A stretch of 64,000 nt of DNA from Streptomyces iakyrus (GTDB lineage: Bacteria; Actinomycetota; Actinomycetes; Streptomycetales; Streptomycetaceae): NCBI RefSeq assembly GCF_000717055.1, contig NZ_JNXI01000003.1, positions 248,001-312,000 of the forward strand, read 5' to 3'. The notes beneath the pieces were generated by a model. That model did not search any database. It saw only the letters and a list, made by a program, of their open reading frames with translations, and was not told the DNA's origin. The stretch's first letter is position 1. Every line of letters begins with the position of its first letter. Shown here piece by piece: positions 50,628 through 61,068 of this stretch. The translations under genes were made by a program, and so were the position numbers.

Positions 50628-51874
50628 GCTCTACGCGCATCCGCGAGCTCATCGTCACCCCGATCGCCTTCGGCGACCCGCCGCTGCTCAACTCCAACGG
50701 CGTGCACGAGCCGCTCGCCCTGCGGATCATCCTCCAACTGGTCCTGGAGGACGGCACGGTGGGTCTCGGGGAGTCGCCGGGCGGGGCGGCGCGGCTGGAG
50801 CGGCTGCACGCCGCCGCGAAGGCCGTCGTCGGCATGGACGTCTTCGACACCACCGCCGTGTCCGCCGCGATCGACGCGGCGCTGCTGCCGGCCGTGCCGA
50901 GCTCCCACGAGCGCGGCTGGACCACCTCTGCGGTCGAGGTGGCCTGCCTGGACGCGCAGGGCAAGCTGCTCGGCCGTCCGGTCAGCGACCTGCTGGGCGG
51001 CAAGGTCAGGGACGCGGTGCCGTTCGCCGCGTACCTCTTCTACAAGTGGGCCGAGCACCCCGCGCTCGACGGCCGTGCGGCGATCGGCGACGACTGGGGC
51101 GAGGCCCTCGGCCCGGCCGGCATCGTCGAGCAGGCCCGGCTGATGCAGGAGCGGTACGGCTTCCGGTCGTTCAAACTCAAGGGCGGCGTCTTCCCGCCCG
51201 ACGAGGAGATCGCGGCGATGAGGGCTCTGGCGGACGCCTTCCCCGGGCAGCCGCTGCGGCTGGACCCGAACGTGGCGTGGACGGTCGGGACGTCGAAGTA
51301 CGTCGCCCGGGAACTCGAGGGTGTCCTGGAGTACTTGGAGGACCCCACCAAGGGCATCGAGGGCATGGCCCAGGTGGCGAAGGACTCCCCCATGCCGCTC
51401 GCGACCAACATGTGCGTGATCGCATGGGAGCATCTGAAACCGGCAGTGGAGCACAACGCCATCCAGGTACTGCTCACCGACCACCACTACTGGGGCGGGC
51501 TGCGCCGCACCCGTGAACTGGCCGCCGTGTGCGAGGCGTTCGGGCTCGCCCTGTCGATGCACTCCAACTCCCACCTGGGCATCAGCCTCGCCGCGATGAC
51601 CCATGTCGCCGCGGCCATCCCCAACCTCGACCACTCGTGCGACACGCACTACCCCTGGAACTCGGCGGACGACGTGATCGTCCCCGGCGTACTGGAGCTG
51701 TGCGACGGCGAGGTCAGGGTGCCCACCGGCCCGGGGCTGGGTGTCGAGCTCGACCACGACCGGCTGGAGCGACTGCACCGGAGGTACGTCGACTCCGGGA
51801 TGCGCAGCCGGGACGACACCGGCTACATGCGGCGGTTCCAGCCGGAGTACGAGCTGAAGCTCCCCCGCTGGTGA
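50624..51874 (+). CDS. gudD: Glucarate dehydratase (enolase superfamily)
   Basis: 416 aa. Enolase-superfamily marks: FKLKGG (catalytic K-x-K, near 184), LRLDPN (metal Asp), LEDPT (metal Glu), TNMCVIAWEH, DHHYWGG and SMHSNSHLGIS with the second catalytic His region, all in the glucarate-dehydratase spacing. It converts D-glucarate to 5-dehydro-4-deoxyglucarate for KdgD. It ends the five-gene uptake-and-catabolism operon. The 2,5-dioxopentanoate dehydrogenase needed to reach 2-oxoglutarate is not in the operon. Confidence 0.94.
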   Translation: MSSTRIRELIVTPIAFGDPPLLNSNGVHEPLALRIILQLVLEDGTVGLGESPGGAARLERLHAAAKAVVGMDVFDTTAVSAAIDAALLPAVPSSHERGWTTSAVEVACLDAQGKLLGRPVSDLLGGKVRDAVPFAAYLFYKWAEHPALDGRAAIGDDWGEALGPAGIVEQARLMQERYGFRSFKLKGGVFPPDEEIAAMRALADAFPGQPLRLDPNVAWTVGTSKYVARELEGVLEYLEDPTKGIEGMAQVAKDSPMPLATNMCVIAWEHLKPAVEHNAIQVLLTDHHYWGGLRRTRELAAVCEAFGLALSMHSNSHLGISLAAMTHVAAAIPNLDHSCDTHYPWNSADDVIVPGVLELCDGEVRVPTGPGLGVELDHDRLERLHRRYVDSGMRSRDDTGYMRRFQPEYELKLPRW

Positions 51875-51969
51875 CAGCCGTGGTGGCGGCAGACGGCGGC
51901 GGACACCGGCTGGTTGGCCTCCTTCAGCGCGCCGACGGAAGCACGAAGTTGATCGCGGCCTTACGGGAC

Positions 51970-51985
51970 GGCACCTACAGGTGCC
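51970..51985 (+). terminator. Possible terminator after the glucarate operon
   Basis: GGCACC-TACA-GGTGCC is a perfect short hairpin followed by CCCTTTC, 96 bases after the glucarate dehydratase stop. The stem is only six pairs, so its strength is doubtful. Confidence 0.4.
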
Positions 51986-52042
51986 CCCTTTCGACCGGGA
52001 CGTGCCCGACCCAAACGCCAGACCACGCCACCCCTTCCGGGC

Positions 52043-52058
52043 CGTAGAAATATCTACG
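52043..52058. promoter_or_regulatory. Palindrome CGTAGA-AATA-TCTACG
   Basis: Perfect 6-bp arms around an AT centre in an otherwise GC-rich gap, about 100 bases before the next gene. It looks like an operator overlapping a -10-like TAGAAATAT. Confidence 0.45.
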
Positions 52059-52156
52059 AGCATGGCTACGGCCGGGCGGCACGCGGAACCCGCGGGTCAC
52101 CGGCCCGTGTCCAGTGCGCGCCGGACCGCGGCGCCGCCGACTGTGCTGGGGTGGCC

Positions 52157-52645
52157 ATGCAGAGCGTCATGTGGAAGCAAGCCGTCGAGTGGCTCGCCGC
52201 GGCCGCCACGGACCCCCAGGAGTGCAAGCGGGAGTGGGACTACGGCGCGGGAACGGTGCTCGTGGAGGCCGGGCGGTACTGGGACGTGCTCAGCGTCCCC
52301 GACCGGCTCGGCCTCCTCGCGTTGGACATCCTGTGGCGCGATCCGCTGAAGGTGCCCGGCCCCACCCTGGTGGACTGCGCGGCCCGCAGAGTGGGGTTCT
52401 TCCTGCCGCCCGACCCGGTCAGCGAATGGGTCGGCTTCGGCGTGCGGCACGTCGGCCGGGGCTCCTGGGTCGCCGTGCCGCCGCCGTACCGGCCCGCCGG
52501 CCGTCTGGAGTGGCTCGTCCCGCCGGATGGAACCGGCGCGCTGCACACCCCGGGCACGCTCGAATCGGCGCTGCGGGAGGCCAGCGGAACCCTCGCGGTG
52601 CTGGCGCCGGTCAGCGCGGAGCCGGCGGTGCCGGACGGCTGGTGA
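52157..52645 (+). CDS. Streptomyces-specific protein, primase/polymerase-N-like
   Basis: 162 aa from ATG 52157 (GTG 52151 also in frame). It resembles a family of small Streptomyces proteins related to the N-terminal domain of bifunctional DNA primase/polymerases: MWKQAVEWLAAAATDPQECKREW, GRYWDVLSVPDRLGLLALDIL, VGFFLPPDP and WLVPPDGTGALHTPGTLESAL. It lacks the acidic catalytic triad I would expect, so it is probably not a polymerase. The role is unknown. The 3' end overlaps the convergent hypothetical gene by 35 bases. Confidence 0.7.
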   Translation: MQSVMWKQAVEWLAAAATDPQECKREWDYGAGTVLVEAGRYWDVLSVPDRLGLLALDILWRDPLKVPGPTLVDCAARRVGFFLPPDPVSEWVGFGVRHVGRGSWVAVPPPYRPAGRLEWLVPPDGTGALHTPGTLESALREASGTLAVLAPVSAEPAVPDGW

Positions 52646-53012
52646 GACGGGCTCCGGCAGAGAACCCCGCCGGCCCCGGGTGACGGCCGGAGGCAGGGCG
52701 GGTGCCACCGGGGGCGGCCCCTGCGGGGTTCCGGCCGGCAGGGGGGTGAGGAGCCGCGGGGACGACCGGGCCCATGTGCCGGCCGGCGGTCCACGAGGTG
52801 ACGGCGGTCCAGGTCTCGCTCTCGGCCGGCGCGGCGAAGGAGACCCACTGGCCGTCGCGGTGCTCCGGGACCGTGTGGCCGCGCGCCTCCCACTCGGCGA
52901 CCAGGGCCGCGTAGATCGGCGGATGTCCCGCGTATCCGGCGGTGAGTTCGGCGTACGAGCGGGGCGTGGCGTCGTTCCCGGGAAGGCGCCGCGCCGTCTC
53001 CGTGCTGTCCAT
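52611..53012 (-). CDS. Hypothetical protein
   Basis: 133 aa from ATG 53012. I do not recognise it. The first ~80 residues look folded (SYAELTAGYAGHPPIYAALV, EWEARGHTVPEHRDGQWVSF, WTAVTSWTAGRHMGP), and the rest is Pro/Gly/Ala-rich and low in complexity. The start has no ribosome site, and the 3' end runs 35 bases into the convergent gene, so it may end earlier in reality or not be expressed. Confidence 0.45.
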   Translation of the reverse strand: MDSTETARRLPGNDATPRSYAELTAGYAGHPPIYAALVAEWEARGHTVPEHRDGQWVSFAAPAESETWTAVTSWTAGRHMGPVVPAAPHPPAGRNPAGAAPGGTRPASGRHPGPAGFSAGARLTSRPAPPAPR

Positions 53013-53243
53013 GCCAGGGGAACGCGGCGCCGCACACCGGTGGTACGCGGACCGGACCCCGTCCGTCGGGTCGAGTGAACCCGTCACCCGGACGGCGGCA
53101 CCCGGGCACCGGACAAACATCCAGTCAGGCGGTCGCCCGTTCAGAACAGGTGACCCGGGTCCGGCGGAATTCTCGACCGGGGCGGGCGCATCCGGTAACA
53201 CTGACCTCACGCCGAGAAACCGGTACGACGGCAGGGAGAGGCC

Positions 53244-54467
53244 ATGTCACAGCGCCCTGACCTCAAGCAGCGCAGGGCCGTGCTGGAGCACGAGTGGTCC
53301 CGCTGGGTGCCGCGGCTGAGCGTCCCGGGCGCGCGGCCCGGCGGCACCGCCGCACTGCGCCACGAGGTGACCGAGTCCTGGGCGCGTTCGCTGGGCAGTG
53401 TGGACCCGGGCCGGGACAGCGCCCCGGTCACCGACGGCGGCCGGGTGCACCAGCGCTGGAGGTCCTCACCGCTGTACCGGCCGGTCTCCGCCCTCGCCGG
53501 GGAACTGCACAGCATCGCCGAGGACGCCGGGTTCGTCACCGCGGTCACCGACGAGGCCGGCACCATCCTGTGGACCTGCGGCGGCCCGACCATGCGCCGC
53601 CGTGCCGAGCAGGTCAACTTCGCGCCGGGCGGCCGCTGGGACGAGCAGGCCATGGGCACCAACGCGCTCTCCCTCGCCCTGCGCACCGGCCGCCCCAGCT
53701 CCGTCTTCTCGGCCGAGCACCTGGTGTCCGCCCTGCACGGCTGGGTCTGCTACTGCGCCCCCGTGCACGGCCGCGACGGCCGCGTCCTCGGCGTGCTGGA
53801 CCTGTCCACGACCTGGGACCGCTCGCACCCCCTGGCCATGTCCACCGTCCGCAGCCTGGTGTCGACGATCGAGGCCCGCCTGACCACGGAGGCGCCCCGC
53901 CCGGGCCGGCTGCGGCTCACGTGCCTGGGCTCCGAACAGGCCGTGCACGAGGGGCGGCCGCTCCCCCTGCGCCCCCGCCAGCTGGAGATCCTCACTCTCC
54001 TCGCCCTCGAACCCGAGGGCTTCTCACCGGAACGGCTGCGGGCGGCCCTGTACGGCGACCGGCCGGTCACGTCCTCCACCTTCAAGGCGGAGATCTCCCA
54101 CCTGCGCCGGGCGCTGGGCGGTGCGATATCACCCCGCCACTACGCCCTCACCGCGCCGGTGTCCTGCGACGCCTCCGATGTCCTGCGCGCGCTGGAGCAG
54201 GGTGACACGGACACTGCGCTGCGCCGCTGGGGCGGCCCCCTCCTGCCCCGCTCCGAGGCCCCCGGCATCGAGGAATGGCGCACGCGGCTCGAAGTCGCGG
54301 TACGCGAGGCCGTGCTGGCGAGCACGCGCCCGGAGCACGCCCTGCGCTACGGCGAACGGGCCCCGTACGACGCCGGGGTCCACGAGCACGCGCTGCGGCT
54401 GCTCGGCCCGGACGACACGCGCCGCGCGATCGCGAGGGGCCGGCTGACGGCGTCCCTGCGCGACTGA
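53244..54467 (+). CDS. GAF-domain transcriptional regulator with winged-helix C-terminus
   Basis: 407 aa from ATG 53244, with GGAGAGG upstream. N-terminal half: an AcoR-like sensor ([15 protein letters not shown], then a GAF domain from about 78 to 205 with [38 protein letters not shown] and [20 protein letters not shown]). C-terminal half: instead of the AAA+ and Fis domains of AcoR there is an OmpR/SARP-like winged helix ([38 protein letters not shown]) and a helical tail. It precedes the aldehyde dehydrogenase by 98 bases and very likely activates it on sensing an alcohol or aldehyde. Confidence 0.87.
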   Translation: MSQRPDLKQRRAVLEHEWSRWVPRLSVPGARPGGTAALRHEVTESWARSLGSVDPGRDSAPVTDGGRVHQRWRSSPLYRPVSALAGELHSIAEDAGFVTAVTDEAGTILWTCGGPTMRRRAEQVNFAPGGRWDEQAMGTNALSLALRTGRPSSVFSAEHLVSALHGWVCYCAPVHGRDGRVLGVLDLSTTWDRSHPLAMSTVRSLVSTIEARLTTEAPRPGRLRLTCLGSEQAVHEGRPLPLRPRQLEILTLLALEPEGFSPERLRAALYGDRPVTSSTFKAEISHLRRALGGAISPRHYALTAPVSCDASDVLRALEQGDTDTALRRWGGPLLPRSEAPGIEEWRTRLEVAVREAVLASTRPEHALRYGERAPYDAGVHEHALRLLGPDDTRRAIARGRLTASLRD

Positions 54468-54565
54468 CGTCCGCGTCCCGCGGCGCCAACCTTGCGCCAA
54501 CCTCCCGGGAGCACAGTGAGGGACGTCGCAACGTCCCGCACCGCCCTTCACCGAGGAGAGCCGCC

Positions 54566-56083
54566 ATGGTGTACGCGCAGCCAGGAACCGAAGGCAGCAT
54601 CGTCACCTTCGCCCGCCGCTACGACAACTTCATCGACGGCGACTGGACCGCGCCCGTCGAGGGCCGCTACTTCGAGAACCCGACGCCCGTGACCGGCAAG
54701 GTCTTCTGCGAGGCCGCCCGTTCCACCGCGGCCGATGTCGACCTGGCCCTGGACGCCGCGCACCGGGCGGCCGACCGGTGGGGCCGCACGTCGACGACGG
54801 AACGCGCGAACATCCTGAACCGGATCGCGGACCGCATCGAGCAGAACCTGGAGAAGATCGCGGTAGCCGAGACGTGGGAGAACGGCAAGCCGGTCCGCGA
54901 GACCCTGGCCGCCGACATCCCGCTGGCCGTGGACCACTTCCGGTACTTCGCCGGAGTCGTCCGCGCGCAGGAGGGCAGCATCGCGGAGATCGACGCCGAC
55001 ACCGTCGCGTACCACTTCCACGAACCGCTGGGCGTGGTCGGTCAGATCATCCCGTGGAACTTCCCCGTTCTCATGGCCACGTGGAAGCTCGCCCCGGCGC
55101 TGGCCGCGGGCAACTGCGTCGTCATCAAACCGGCCGAGCAGACCCCGGTCAGCCTGCTCTACGTCATCGACCTGATCGCCGACCTGCTGCCGCCGGGCGT
55201 GGTCAACGTCGTCAACGGCTTCGGCGTGGAGGCGGGCAAGCCGCTGGCGTCCAGTCCGCGGGTGGCGAAGGTGGCATTCACCGGCGAGACCACCACCGGC
55301 CGCCTGATCATGCAGTACGCGAGCGAGAACATCATCCCCGTCACCCTGGAGCTGGGCGGCAAGAGCCCCAACATCTTCCTGCCCGACGTCATGGCGGCCG
55401 ACGACGACTTCCTGGACAAGGCGGTCGAGGGCTTCGTGATGTTCGCCCTCAACCAGGGCGAGGTCTGCACCTGCCCGTCCCGCGCGCTCATCCCCTCGTC
55501 GATCTACGACGACTTCATGGCCCGCTGCGTCGAACGCACCCGGGCCATCGTCGGCGGCGACCCGCTGGACCCGGCGACCATGATCGGCGCGCAGGCGAGC
55601 AACGACCAGTACGAGAAGATCCTCTCCTACCTCGACATCGGCAGGAAGGAGGGCGCGGAGCTCGTCACGGGCGGCAACCCCCGCGCGGTGCCCGGTCTGG
55701 AGGGCGGCTACTACATCGAGCCGACCATCTTCCGCGGCACCAACGACATGCGGATCTTCCAGGAGGAGATCTTCGGCCCGGTCGTCTCGGTCACGACGTA
55801 CGACTCGGTCGACGAGGCCCTGAAGATCGCCAACGACACGCTGTACGGCCTCGGCGCGGGCGTCTGGACCCGCGACGGCAATACGGCCTACCGCCTGGGC
55901 CGCGAGATCAAGGCGGGCCGGGTGTGGACCAACTGCTACCACGCGTACCCGGCGCACGCCGCGTTCGGCGGCTACAAGAAGTCGGGGATGGGGCGCGAGA
56001 CGCACAAGATGATGCTCGACCATTACCAGCAGACGAAGAATCTGCTGGTCTCGTACTCGGCGAAGAAGCTGGGCTTTTTCTGA
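54566..56083 (+). CDS. Acetaldehyde-type NAD+ aldehyde dehydrogenase (ExaC/AldB-like)
   Basis: 505 aa from ATG 54566, with GAGGAG upstream. It is a class of ALDH with a [20 protein letters not shown] start typical of ExaC/acetaldehyde dehydrogenase II. The catalytic residues are Glu262 (in [11 protein letters not shown]) and Cys301 (NQGEVCTC), with NAD-binding [12 protein letters not shown] and the FTGETTTG loop; the GEVCTC form with a second Cys is characteristic. It oxidises acetaldehyde or related aldehydes to acids. Regulation by the upstream GAF protein is likely. It is too far from, and unlike, the dioxopentanoate dehydrogenase needed by the glucarate operon. Confidence 0.93.
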   Translation: MVYAQPGTEGSIVTFARRYDNFIDGDWTAPVEGRYFENPTPVTGKVFCEAARSTAADVDLALDAAHRAADRWGRTSTTERANILNRIADRIEQNLEKIAVAETWENGKPVRETLAADIPLAVDHFRYFAGVVRAQEGSIAEIDADTVAYHFHEPLGVVGQIIPWNFPVLMATWKLAPALAAGNCVVIKPAEQTPVSLLYVIDLIADLLPPGVVNVVNGFGVEAGKPLASSPRVAKVAFTGETTTGRLIMQYASENIIPVTLELGGKSPNIFLPDVMAADDDFLDKAVEGFVMFALNQGEVCTCPSRALIPSSIYDDFMARCVERTRAIVGGDPLDPATMIGAQASNDQYEKILSYLDIGRKEGAELVTGGNPRAVPGLEGGYYIEPTIFRGTNDMRIFQEEIFGPVVSVTTYDSVDEALKIANDTLYGLGAGVWTRDGNTAYRLGREIKAGRVWTNCYHAYPAHAAFGGYKKSGMGRETHKMMLDHYQQTKNLLVSYSAKKLGFF

Positions 56084-56094
56084 CGCGCGCCGAC

Positions 56095-56127
56095 GGAGTG
56101 GAGCCGGATGATCCCGGCTCCACTCCA
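56095..56127. terminator. Bidirectional hairpin terminator
   Basis: GGAGTGGAGCCGG (56095-56107) and CCGGCTCCACTCC (56114-56126) form a perfect 13-bp stem with a 6-base loop between the convergent ALDH and feruloyl-esterase-like genes. Confidence 0.8.
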
Positions 56128-56143
56128 TGGTGCGGACGGTGTG

Positions 56144-57469
56144 TCACTGGAACTGTGCGAAGAACCTCCAGATCTCCGCCTTGGTCCAGGTGGTGACGCC
56201 GCTTTCGTTGGGCGAGCCGTCGACCGGGCCGGGTATGTGGCCTCCGTCGAACGCGGCCCACTGAACCGGGTATCCGGCACGGCAGCCCGAGTAGGTGGTC
56301 GTGATGTGCGTTCGGCTGCCCGGGGCGGGCTCGCGCGGGCTTTGGGCGGTGCAGCCGTTGTTGCTGACGAACTTGTCGCGCAGGGACCTTCCTTGCCCGA
56401 TGCCGAGGACGTTGTCGCTGATGCCGTGGATTCCGAAGTAGGCGATGGGCTGAGTGCCACCACTGCACCCGCTGATCTGAGCGCCGGAGATGACGGCGAC
56501 GGCCCTGAAGACGTTCGCCCGGCTGCACGCGAGTGCGTAGCTCATGCCGCCGCCCCAGCTGAATCCGGTGGCGAAACGCTGTGCCGGGTTGACACAGAGG
56601 CCGCCCTCGATGCGCCGGATCATGTCGTCGACGAAGGTGACGTCCTCACCGCCCGCATTGGCCCAGCCGTTGCCGAGGCCCTGGGGGGCGACGAGGATCG
56701 CGGTGTTGTTCGACTGTTCCTGCTGGCCGTAGTAGGACCAGGCGTTCCCGCTCGTGCCGCCCGAGGCGACGTCACCGGCGGTTCCGCCCCGCCAGTGGAA
56801 CGCGAAGACCAGCCGGTAGCGGTGGCTGCTGTCGTAGTTGGCGGGGACCCTGAGGATGAAGCTGCGGCTCTTGCCGCCGCTCTGGATCGTGTGCGTACCG
56901 CTCGTCAGAGTCGGGGCGCTGCCGCATCCGCCGCCACCGGACGACAGCTTGACCAACTGCCATTGCTGGTTGGCGCCGCCCCAGTCGGTGTACTGGACGA
57001 CGTTGCCGCCGTCGGCGGTGGAGGCGCCCTGCACCTCTACCGCCTTGCTGCTGGTGCGGTTGACCAGCCGGACGTGGCCTCCGTCGGAGTCGGCCAGGCG
57101 GAACTGCTGGTTGGCCCCGTTGTGGTCGGCCCACTGCTGGATCGCGGCACCGTCTGCGGTCGAGGCGCCGGCCACGTCGAGAACCTTGCCCGAATGCCGG
57201 GCCTTGAGGCGGTAGAAGCCACCGCCCGAGTCCACGAACTGCCACTGCTGGTTGGCTCCGTCGGTGCGCGCCCACTGGCTGACCCGCGCGCCGTCGGCGG
57301 TGGACGTGCCGGAGACGTCCAGCGCCTTGCCGCTGTTGCGATTGACGAGGACGTACCAGGCATTGGTGTCCACCGTCGCCGCCTGGGCGGGCGGCGGATC
57401 CACCGCGGTGAGCATGCCGATGGCGAGGGTCGCCGCCACCACGGCGGCAACCCGGGACCACCAGGTCAT
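56144..57469 (-). CDS. Secreted CBM13 + feruloyl/PHB-depolymerase-family esterase
   Basis: 441 aa from ATG 57469, with AAAGGGG upstream. Signal peptide to about AQAATVD (~30). Residues ~32-170 are a three-repeat ricin-type CBM13 lectin domain ([23 protein letters not shown] repeats, each ending QQW/QQF). Residues ~180-441 are an alpha/beta hydrolase of the feruloyl-esterase/PHB-depolymerase type with nucleophile elbow GFSWGGGMS, HWRGG oxyanion region and a C-terminal FDGGHIPG His. It should release ferulic or acetyl groups from xylan. It is 32 bases downstream of the xylanase on the same strand, one operon. Confidence 0.9.
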   Translation of the reverse strand: MTWWSRVAAVVAATLAIGMLTAVDPPPAQAATVDTNAWYVLVNRNSGKALDVSGTSTADGARVSQWARTDGANQQWQFVDSGGGFYRLKARHSGKVLDVAGASTADGAAIQQWADHNGANQQFRLADSDGGHVRLVNRTSSKAVEVQGASTADGGNVVQYTDWGGANQQWQLVKLSSGGGGCGSAPTLTSGTHTIQSGGKSRSFILRVPANYDSSHRYRLVFAFHWRGGTAGDVASGGTSGNAWSYYGQQEQSNNTAILVAPQGLGNGWANAGGEDVTFVDDMIRRIEGGLCVNPAQRFATGFSWGGGMSYALACSRANVFRAVAVISGAQISGCSGGTQPIAYFGIHGISDNVLGIGQGRSLRDKFVSNNGCTAQSPREPAPGSRTHITTTYSGCRAGYPVQWAAFDGGHIPGPVDGSPNESGVTTWTKAEIWRFFAQFQ

Positions 57470-57501
57470 CGATGTCCCCTTTCGTTGGCGGGCCGGCCTT
57501 G

Positions 57502-59109
<1,608 letters not shown>

Positions 59110-59130
59110 CTAGACACGGATGATTGAGGG

Positions 59131-59150
59131 ATTGACGATGCATCGTCAAT
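59131..59150. promoter_or_regulatory. Perfect 20-bp palindrome ATTGACGATGCATCGTCAAT
   Basis: Ten-base arms with no spacer or mismatch, in the middle of the divergent region. Each arm begins with TTGAC, so both directions may share a -35-like element and one dimeric regulator. Confidence 0.7.
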
Positions 59151-59325
59151 ACTCACGACGGAGGAAGTTTCGGTTTGCGGTCCGAAGATTTCGACATCCC
59201 GGCAAGCTCGCCGACCACCACATCTCCCACTCCGGCGGGCGCGATATGTGGCCAGATCAGCAACAGCCCTTGACCGGAAGGCTTCACATTCCTAGCTTGT
59301 GGCGTCGAAGCTTCCGGGAATTCCG

Positions 59326-59337
59326 CGAAATGTTTCG
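59326..59337. promoter_or_regulatory. Xylan-type operator CGAAATGTTTCG
   Basis: CGAAA-TG-TTTCG resembles the CGAAA-N-TTTCG palindrome reported, as I recall, upstream of S. lividans xylanase genes. It lies 74 bases before the GH62 start and probably mediates xylan induction. Confidence 0.55.
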
Positions 59338-59410
59338 AGCTTCCATGCCTCCTGGCAGTCCGCTCTGCGGTTCATCGGGCTCACCCCCACCCCCGAAGGA
59401 GTGCCCTCTG

Positions 59411-60886
59411 ATGTGGTTTCGCCACACGTCCCCGATCCGTCCAAGACGCTTACTCGCCGTCCTCGCGCCCTTGCTGCTCGTGGCCACCTTCCTCGGCGCC
59501 CAGCCCGCCGGCGCGGCGACCGTGGACCCCAGCGCCTCGTACGTGCTGGTCAACCGCAATAGCGGCAAGGCCCTGGACGTCTACAACATGGCGACCGGCG
59601 ACGGCGCCCGCATCACTCAGTGGACGAGGAACGACCAGGCCCAGCAGCAGTGGCAGTTCGTCGACTCCGGGGGCGGCTACTACCGCATCAAGTCCCGTCA
59701 CTCGGACAAGGTCCTGGACGTCCACAACTGGTCCACCGCGAACGGCGGCTCGATCGTCCAGTGGGCCGACCTGAACGCCACCAACCAGCAGTGGCGGCTG
59801 GCCGACAGCTCCGACGGCTACGTGAGGCTCATCTCGCGCCACAGCAACAAGGCCCTCGAAGTGCAGGGCGCCTCCACCGCCGACAGCGCGAACATCGTCC
59901 AGTACGACGACTGGGGCGGCACCAACCAGCAGTGGCAGCTCGTCAAGGTCGGCGCCGACAACCCCGGCCCGTGCGGTCTTCCGTCGACATACCGCTGGAC
60001 TTCGACGGGCGCGCTGGCGCAGCCCAAGCCGGGATGGGCCTCGCTCAAGGACTTCACCGTCGTCCCCTACAACGGCAAGCAGCTCGTCTATGCGACGACG
60101 CACGGCGCCGCGGGAACGGGAAGGGCCTGGGGCTCGATGAACTTCACCCCGTTCACCAACTGGTCGGAGATGGCCTCGGCCGGCCAGAACACGATGTCGA
60201 ATTCCACGGTCGCGCCCACGCTCTTCTACTTCGCGCCGAAGAACATCTGGGTGCTCGCCTACCAGTGGGGCAGGACCGCCTTCGTCTACCGGACGTCGAG
60301 CGACCCCACCAACCCGAATGGCTGGTCGTCCGAGCAGCCTCTCTTCTCCGGAAGCATCGCCGACTCCGGAACCGGACCCATCGACCAGACGCTCATCGCC
60401 GACGGGACGAACATGTACCTGTTCTTCGCCGGCGACAACGGCAAGATCTACCGGGCCAGTATGCCGATCGGGAACTTCCCGGGCAGCTTCGGCTCGACCT
60501 CGACCGTGATCATGAGTGACACGAAGGAGAACCTGTTCGAAGCCCCGCAGGTCTACAAGCTCCAGGGCCAGAACCGCTACCTCATGATCGTCGAGGCGAT
60601 CGGCTCGCAGGGCCGCTACTTCCGCTCGTTCACGGCCACCAGCCTGAACGGCTCGTGGACACCCCAGGCCGCGACCGAGAGCAATCCCTTCGCCGGCAAG
60701 GCCAACAGTGGCGCCACCTGGACCAACGACATCAGCCATGGCGAACTGATCCGCACCAGCGCCGATCAGACCATGACCGTCGATCCCTGCAATCTGCAGT
60801 TGCTCTACCAGGGGCGCAGCCCCAACTCCGGTGGTGAGTACGGCCTCTGGCCCTACCGTCCGGGTTTGCTGACACTGCGGCGCTGA
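59411..60886 (+). CDS. Secreted alpha-L-arabinofuranosidase, CBM13 + GH62
   Basis: 491 aa from ATG 59411, with AAGGAG upstream. Signal ends near AGAATVD (~36). Residues ~38-175 are a CBM13 with three repeats very like those of the esterase at 56144 (shared [17 protein letters not shown] and [20 protein letters not shown]). The GH62 domain follows (about 183-491) with LKDFTVV (base Asp), [11 protein letters not shown] (pKa Asp) and LFEAPQVYK (acid Glu). GH62 removes arabinose from arabinoxylan by inversion, opening the chain to the xylanase next door. Confidence 0.95.
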   Translation: MWFRHTSPIRPRRLLAVLAPLLLVATFLGAQPAGAATVDPSASYVLVNRNSGKALDVYNMATGDGARITQWTRNDQAQQQWQFVDSGGGYYRIKSRHSDKVLDVHNWSTANGGSIVQWADLNATNQQWRLADSSDGYVRLISRHSNKALEVQGASTADSANIVQYDDWGGTNQQWQLVKVGADNPGPCGLPSTYRWTSTGALAQPKPGWASLKDFTVVPYNGKQLVYATTHGAAGTGRAWGSMNFTPFTNWSEMASAGQNTMSNSTVAPTLFYFAPKNIWVLAYQWGRTAFVYRTSSDPTNPNGWSSEQPLFSGSIADSGTGPIDQTLIADGTNMYLFFAGDNGKIYRASMPIGNFPGSFGSTSTVIMSDTKENLFEAPQVYKLQGQNRYLMIVEAIGSQGRYFRSFTATSLNGSWTPQAATESNPFAGKANSGATWTNDISHGELIRTSADQTMTVDPCNLQLLYQGRSPNSGGEYGLWPYRPGLLTLRR

Positions 60887-60923
60887 CGGCAGGACGCGTC
60901 TGCACGTCTTGTCCCAGCCCTGA

Positions 60924-60954
60924 CCGAGGGCCTCCCACACCTGGGGGCCCTCGG
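60924..60954 (+). terminator. Hairpin terminator after GH62
   Basis: CCGAGGGCC (60924-60932) pairs with GGCCCTCGG (60946-60954); the inner CCCA/TGGG extends the stem. There is no T-run. Confidence 0.65.
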
Positions 60955-61068
60955 TGCGTCCCCCGACCCGCAGCCCGAACGGCGTCCGACGCCCATGACG
61001 CCGGACCGGCTCGCCCCAGGCGACCGGATACAGTGCGCGGGAAGGCAGCCCAGTCACGGAGGAGCGGC

